Positions 12,434 to 13,900 of a DNA stretch of 13,900 bases are shown one piece after another. The stretch is from contig CABUOE010000046.1 in NCBI GenBank assembly GCA_902493155.1, positions 1-13,900 on the forward strand, in the 5' to 3' direction. Source of the DNA: an uncultured Eubacteriales bacterium. Lineage in GTDB: Bacteria; Bacillota; Clostridia; Oscillospirales; Ruminococcaceae. The notes under the pieces are model-generated. The model was not told the DNA's origin. It worked only from the letters and a program-made list of their open reading frames with translations, and ran no database searches. The position numbers and the translations under genes were made by a program. Each line of letters starts with the position of its first letter. Positions within the stretch are counted from its first letter, which is position 1.

Positions 12434-13900
12434 TTATTGGATGGAGATAGGGTCCGTCTTTACCGCGGCCTTTTCCATAGGCGCAGTGGCGGGAGGGATG
12501 GGCTTTTTGCGTTTCACCTTAGGGGAGTGGGCGAGAGCGCCTTTTAAGACGTCACTCACATGGGAAACCGGAACGAAGGTGATGTGGTCTTTGACCACGC
12601 TGTCCACTTCTTCCAGGTCTTTTTTATTCTCCTCCGGGATAAAGACGGTTTTGACACCATAGCGGTAGGCTGCCATAGATTTTTCCTTCAGTCCGCCAAT
12701 GGGCAAAACACGGCCGCGGAGGGTCACTTCGCCGGTCATGGCTACATCTTTGCGGACGGGAATGCCGCTCAAAGCGGAGGTGATGGAGGTGACCATGGTG
12801 ACGCCTGCCGAGGGGCCGTCCTTAGGAACGGCGCCTTCCGGCGCGTGGACATGAATGTCTTTTTTCTTATAAAAATCCGGACTAATGCCGTAATCCTCTG
12901 CGATGCTGCGAACATAGCTGACGGCGATTTGGGCGGATTCCTTCATCACGTCGCCCAGCTGTCCGGTGATCTGCACCTTTCCAGTGCCGGGGAGGACGGC
13001 GGTTTCGATTTCCATTGTTTCGCCTCCCACCGACGTCCAGGCGAGGCCGGTGACAACGCCCACTTCATCGGCTGGGCGCGCGCCGTCATTGAGGTAACGG
13101 ACGATGCCCATGACTTCCCCGATATTTTTTTCGGTGACGGTGAAGGATGTGATTTCGCCCTCCACCAGTTTCTTTGCGATTTTGCGGCAGATGTGGGCGA
13201 TTTCTCGTTCCAGGGTGCGGACGCCCGCCTCTCTCGTATAACCGTCGATGAGGGCGTAGAGGCCGTCCTTGCTGAATTTCAGTTCCTTGGCGCTGATACC
13301 GTGGCGTTTCAATTGTTTGGGAATCAGGTGTTTTTTGGCGATGTTCCACTTTTCTTCCCGGGTATAACTGCCCATTTCGATGATTTCCATACGGTCGAGA
13401 AGGGGACGAGGAATAGCGGAAGCGTCGTTTGCGGTGGTGATGAAGAGCACTTCACTCAAATCGAAAGGAACCTCGATGTAGTGATCCCGGAAGGCGAAGT
13501 TTTGCTCACTGTCCAGCACTTCCAGCATAGCGGCGGAAGGGTCGCCCTTGTAATCGGCGCCCATTTTGTCTATTTCGTCCAGCAGGATAACCGGATTGCG
13601 GGTGCCGGCCTGCTTCATGGCGTCGATGATTCGTCCAGGCATGGAACCTAGGTAGGTTTTGCGGTGTCCGCGAATGTCAGCCTCGTCCCGCACGCCGCCT
13701 AAAGAGATGCGGACGTATTTGCGGTTTAGCGCAGCCGCCACCGATTTGGCAATGGAGGTTTTACCCACGCCGGGAGGGCCTGCCAGACAGATGATCTGCC
13801 CTTTGATGTCGGGGGCCAGCTTGCGGACGGCGATGAGCTCCAAAATACGTTCCTTGACCTTCTGCATGCCGTAGTGATCCCGGTTTAAAATCCGTTCGCC
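12434..13900 (-). CDS. lon: ATP-dependent Lon protease, ATPase and protease domains (5' end outside window)
   Basis: AAA+ serine protease that degrades misfolded and regulatory proteins in the cytoplasm. The frame is open to the window edge; 488 of roughly 780-800 residues are present and the N-terminal substrate-binding domain is missing only because the window ends. Counting from the edge: the linker RDHYG, Walker A GPPGVGKT (41-48), the RISLGGVRDEADIRGHRKTY stretch, Walker B ILLDEID (105-111), sensor TTAND and arginine finger RPLLDR. The proteolytic domain has PKDGPSAG with catalytic S364 and GGLKEK with K407. After the usual end (DVLKGALA) there is an extra tail of about 30 residues rich in Lys and Pro (KVKRKKPIPPATAP). 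lon, ysxC, GNAT and lysA run in one direction. No CtsR- or HrcA-type heat-shock operator is visible, but the promoter lies outside the window. Confidence 0.97.
   Translation of the reverse strand, partial: GERILNRDHYGMQKVKERILELIAVRKLAPDIKGQIICLAGPPGVGKTSIAKSVAAALNRKYVRISLGGVRDEADIRGHRKTYLGSMPGRIIDAMKQAGTRNPVILLDEIDKMGADYKGDPSAAMLEVLDSEQNFAFRDHYIEVPFDLSEVLFITTANDASAIPRPLLDRMEIIEMGSYTREEKWNIAKKHLIPKQLKRHGISAKELKFSKDGLYALIDGYTREAGVRTLEREIAHICRKIAKKLVEGEITSFTVTEKNIGEVMGIVRYLNDGARPADEVGVVTGLAWTSVGGETMEIETAVLPGTGKVQITGQLGDVMKESAQIAVSYVRSIAEDYGISPDFYKKKDIHVHAPEGAVPKDGPSAGVTMVTSITSALSGIPVRKDVAMTGEVTLRGRVLPIGGLKEKSMAAYRYGVKTVFIPEENKKDLEEVDSVVKDHITFVPVSHVSDVLKGALAHSPKVKRKKPIPPATAPMEKAAVKTDPISIQ

Noticed and set aside
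12560..13651. 363-codon + strand frame opposite lon
   Set aside because: Antisense to conserved Lon motifs; the composition (rich in F, G, H, D) is typical of a reversed coding strand.
1..13900. CRISPR arrays, tRNAs, insertion sequences, toxin-antitoxin or defence genes
   Set aside because: I looked for spaced direct repeats, transposase motifs and known small-gene pairs and found none; the XRE gene alone does not make a toxin-antitoxin pair.

Overview
The window reads as chromosomal DNA of a spore-forming, Gram-positive anaerobe, most likely a Clostridia member of moderate GC. This rests on dipicolinate synthase genes (dpaA, dpaB) behind a sigma-K-like mother-cell promoter, two radical SAM proteins, the lon-ysxC gene order known from Firmicutes, strong AGGAGG-type ribosome binding sites, and GTG/ATG starts. 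No phage, transposon, CRISPR array, tRNA or rRNA was seen.

Layout. (1) 1-1805, + strand: the 3' part of carB, closed by a strong terminator at 1871. (2) 1884-2547: a small two-gene module. On the - strand is a gene for a small zinc-ribbon/one-TM protein that looks frameshifted; on the + strand is an XRE-type regulator. The shared control region holds a TTGACA-17-TACAAT promoter flanked by two ACAATTGT palindromes. (3) 2601-4185: dpaA-dpaB with overlapping stop and start, from sigma-K-like promoter to hairpin terminator. (4) 4193-5211: a PflX-like radical SAM protein with its own promoter; a -10 box lying on the upstream ATG argues for the later start. (5) 5270-5742: a small - strand ORF with a Spo0E-like pattern, then a control region with a perfect 14-bp palindrome and a promoter followed at once by a hairpin. 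(6) 5743-8453: an MsbA/LmrA-type ABC half-transporter and a YtqA/YhcC-type radical SAM protein, 15 bp apart. (7) 8500-9848: a single FAD/NAD(P)H oxidoreductase of the rubredoxin-reductase type. (8) 9856-13900, - strand: lon (5' end outside the window), ysxC/engB, a GNAT acetyltransferase and lysA. The GNAT frame runs into lysA with no stop codon.

How the genes fit together: carB, lysA and dpaAB are metabolic (carbamoyl phosphate; the last step of lysine synthesis from meso-DAP; spore dipicolinate drawn from the same pathway). Lon and YsxC are housekeeping (proteolysis; 50S ribosome assembly). I did not find a convincing new multi-gene system. The most interesting points are the GNAT-LysA reading-frame fusion, the broken zinc-ribbon gene beside an intact regulator with twin operators, the divergent Spo0E-like ORF, and the structured DNA between lon and ysxC.
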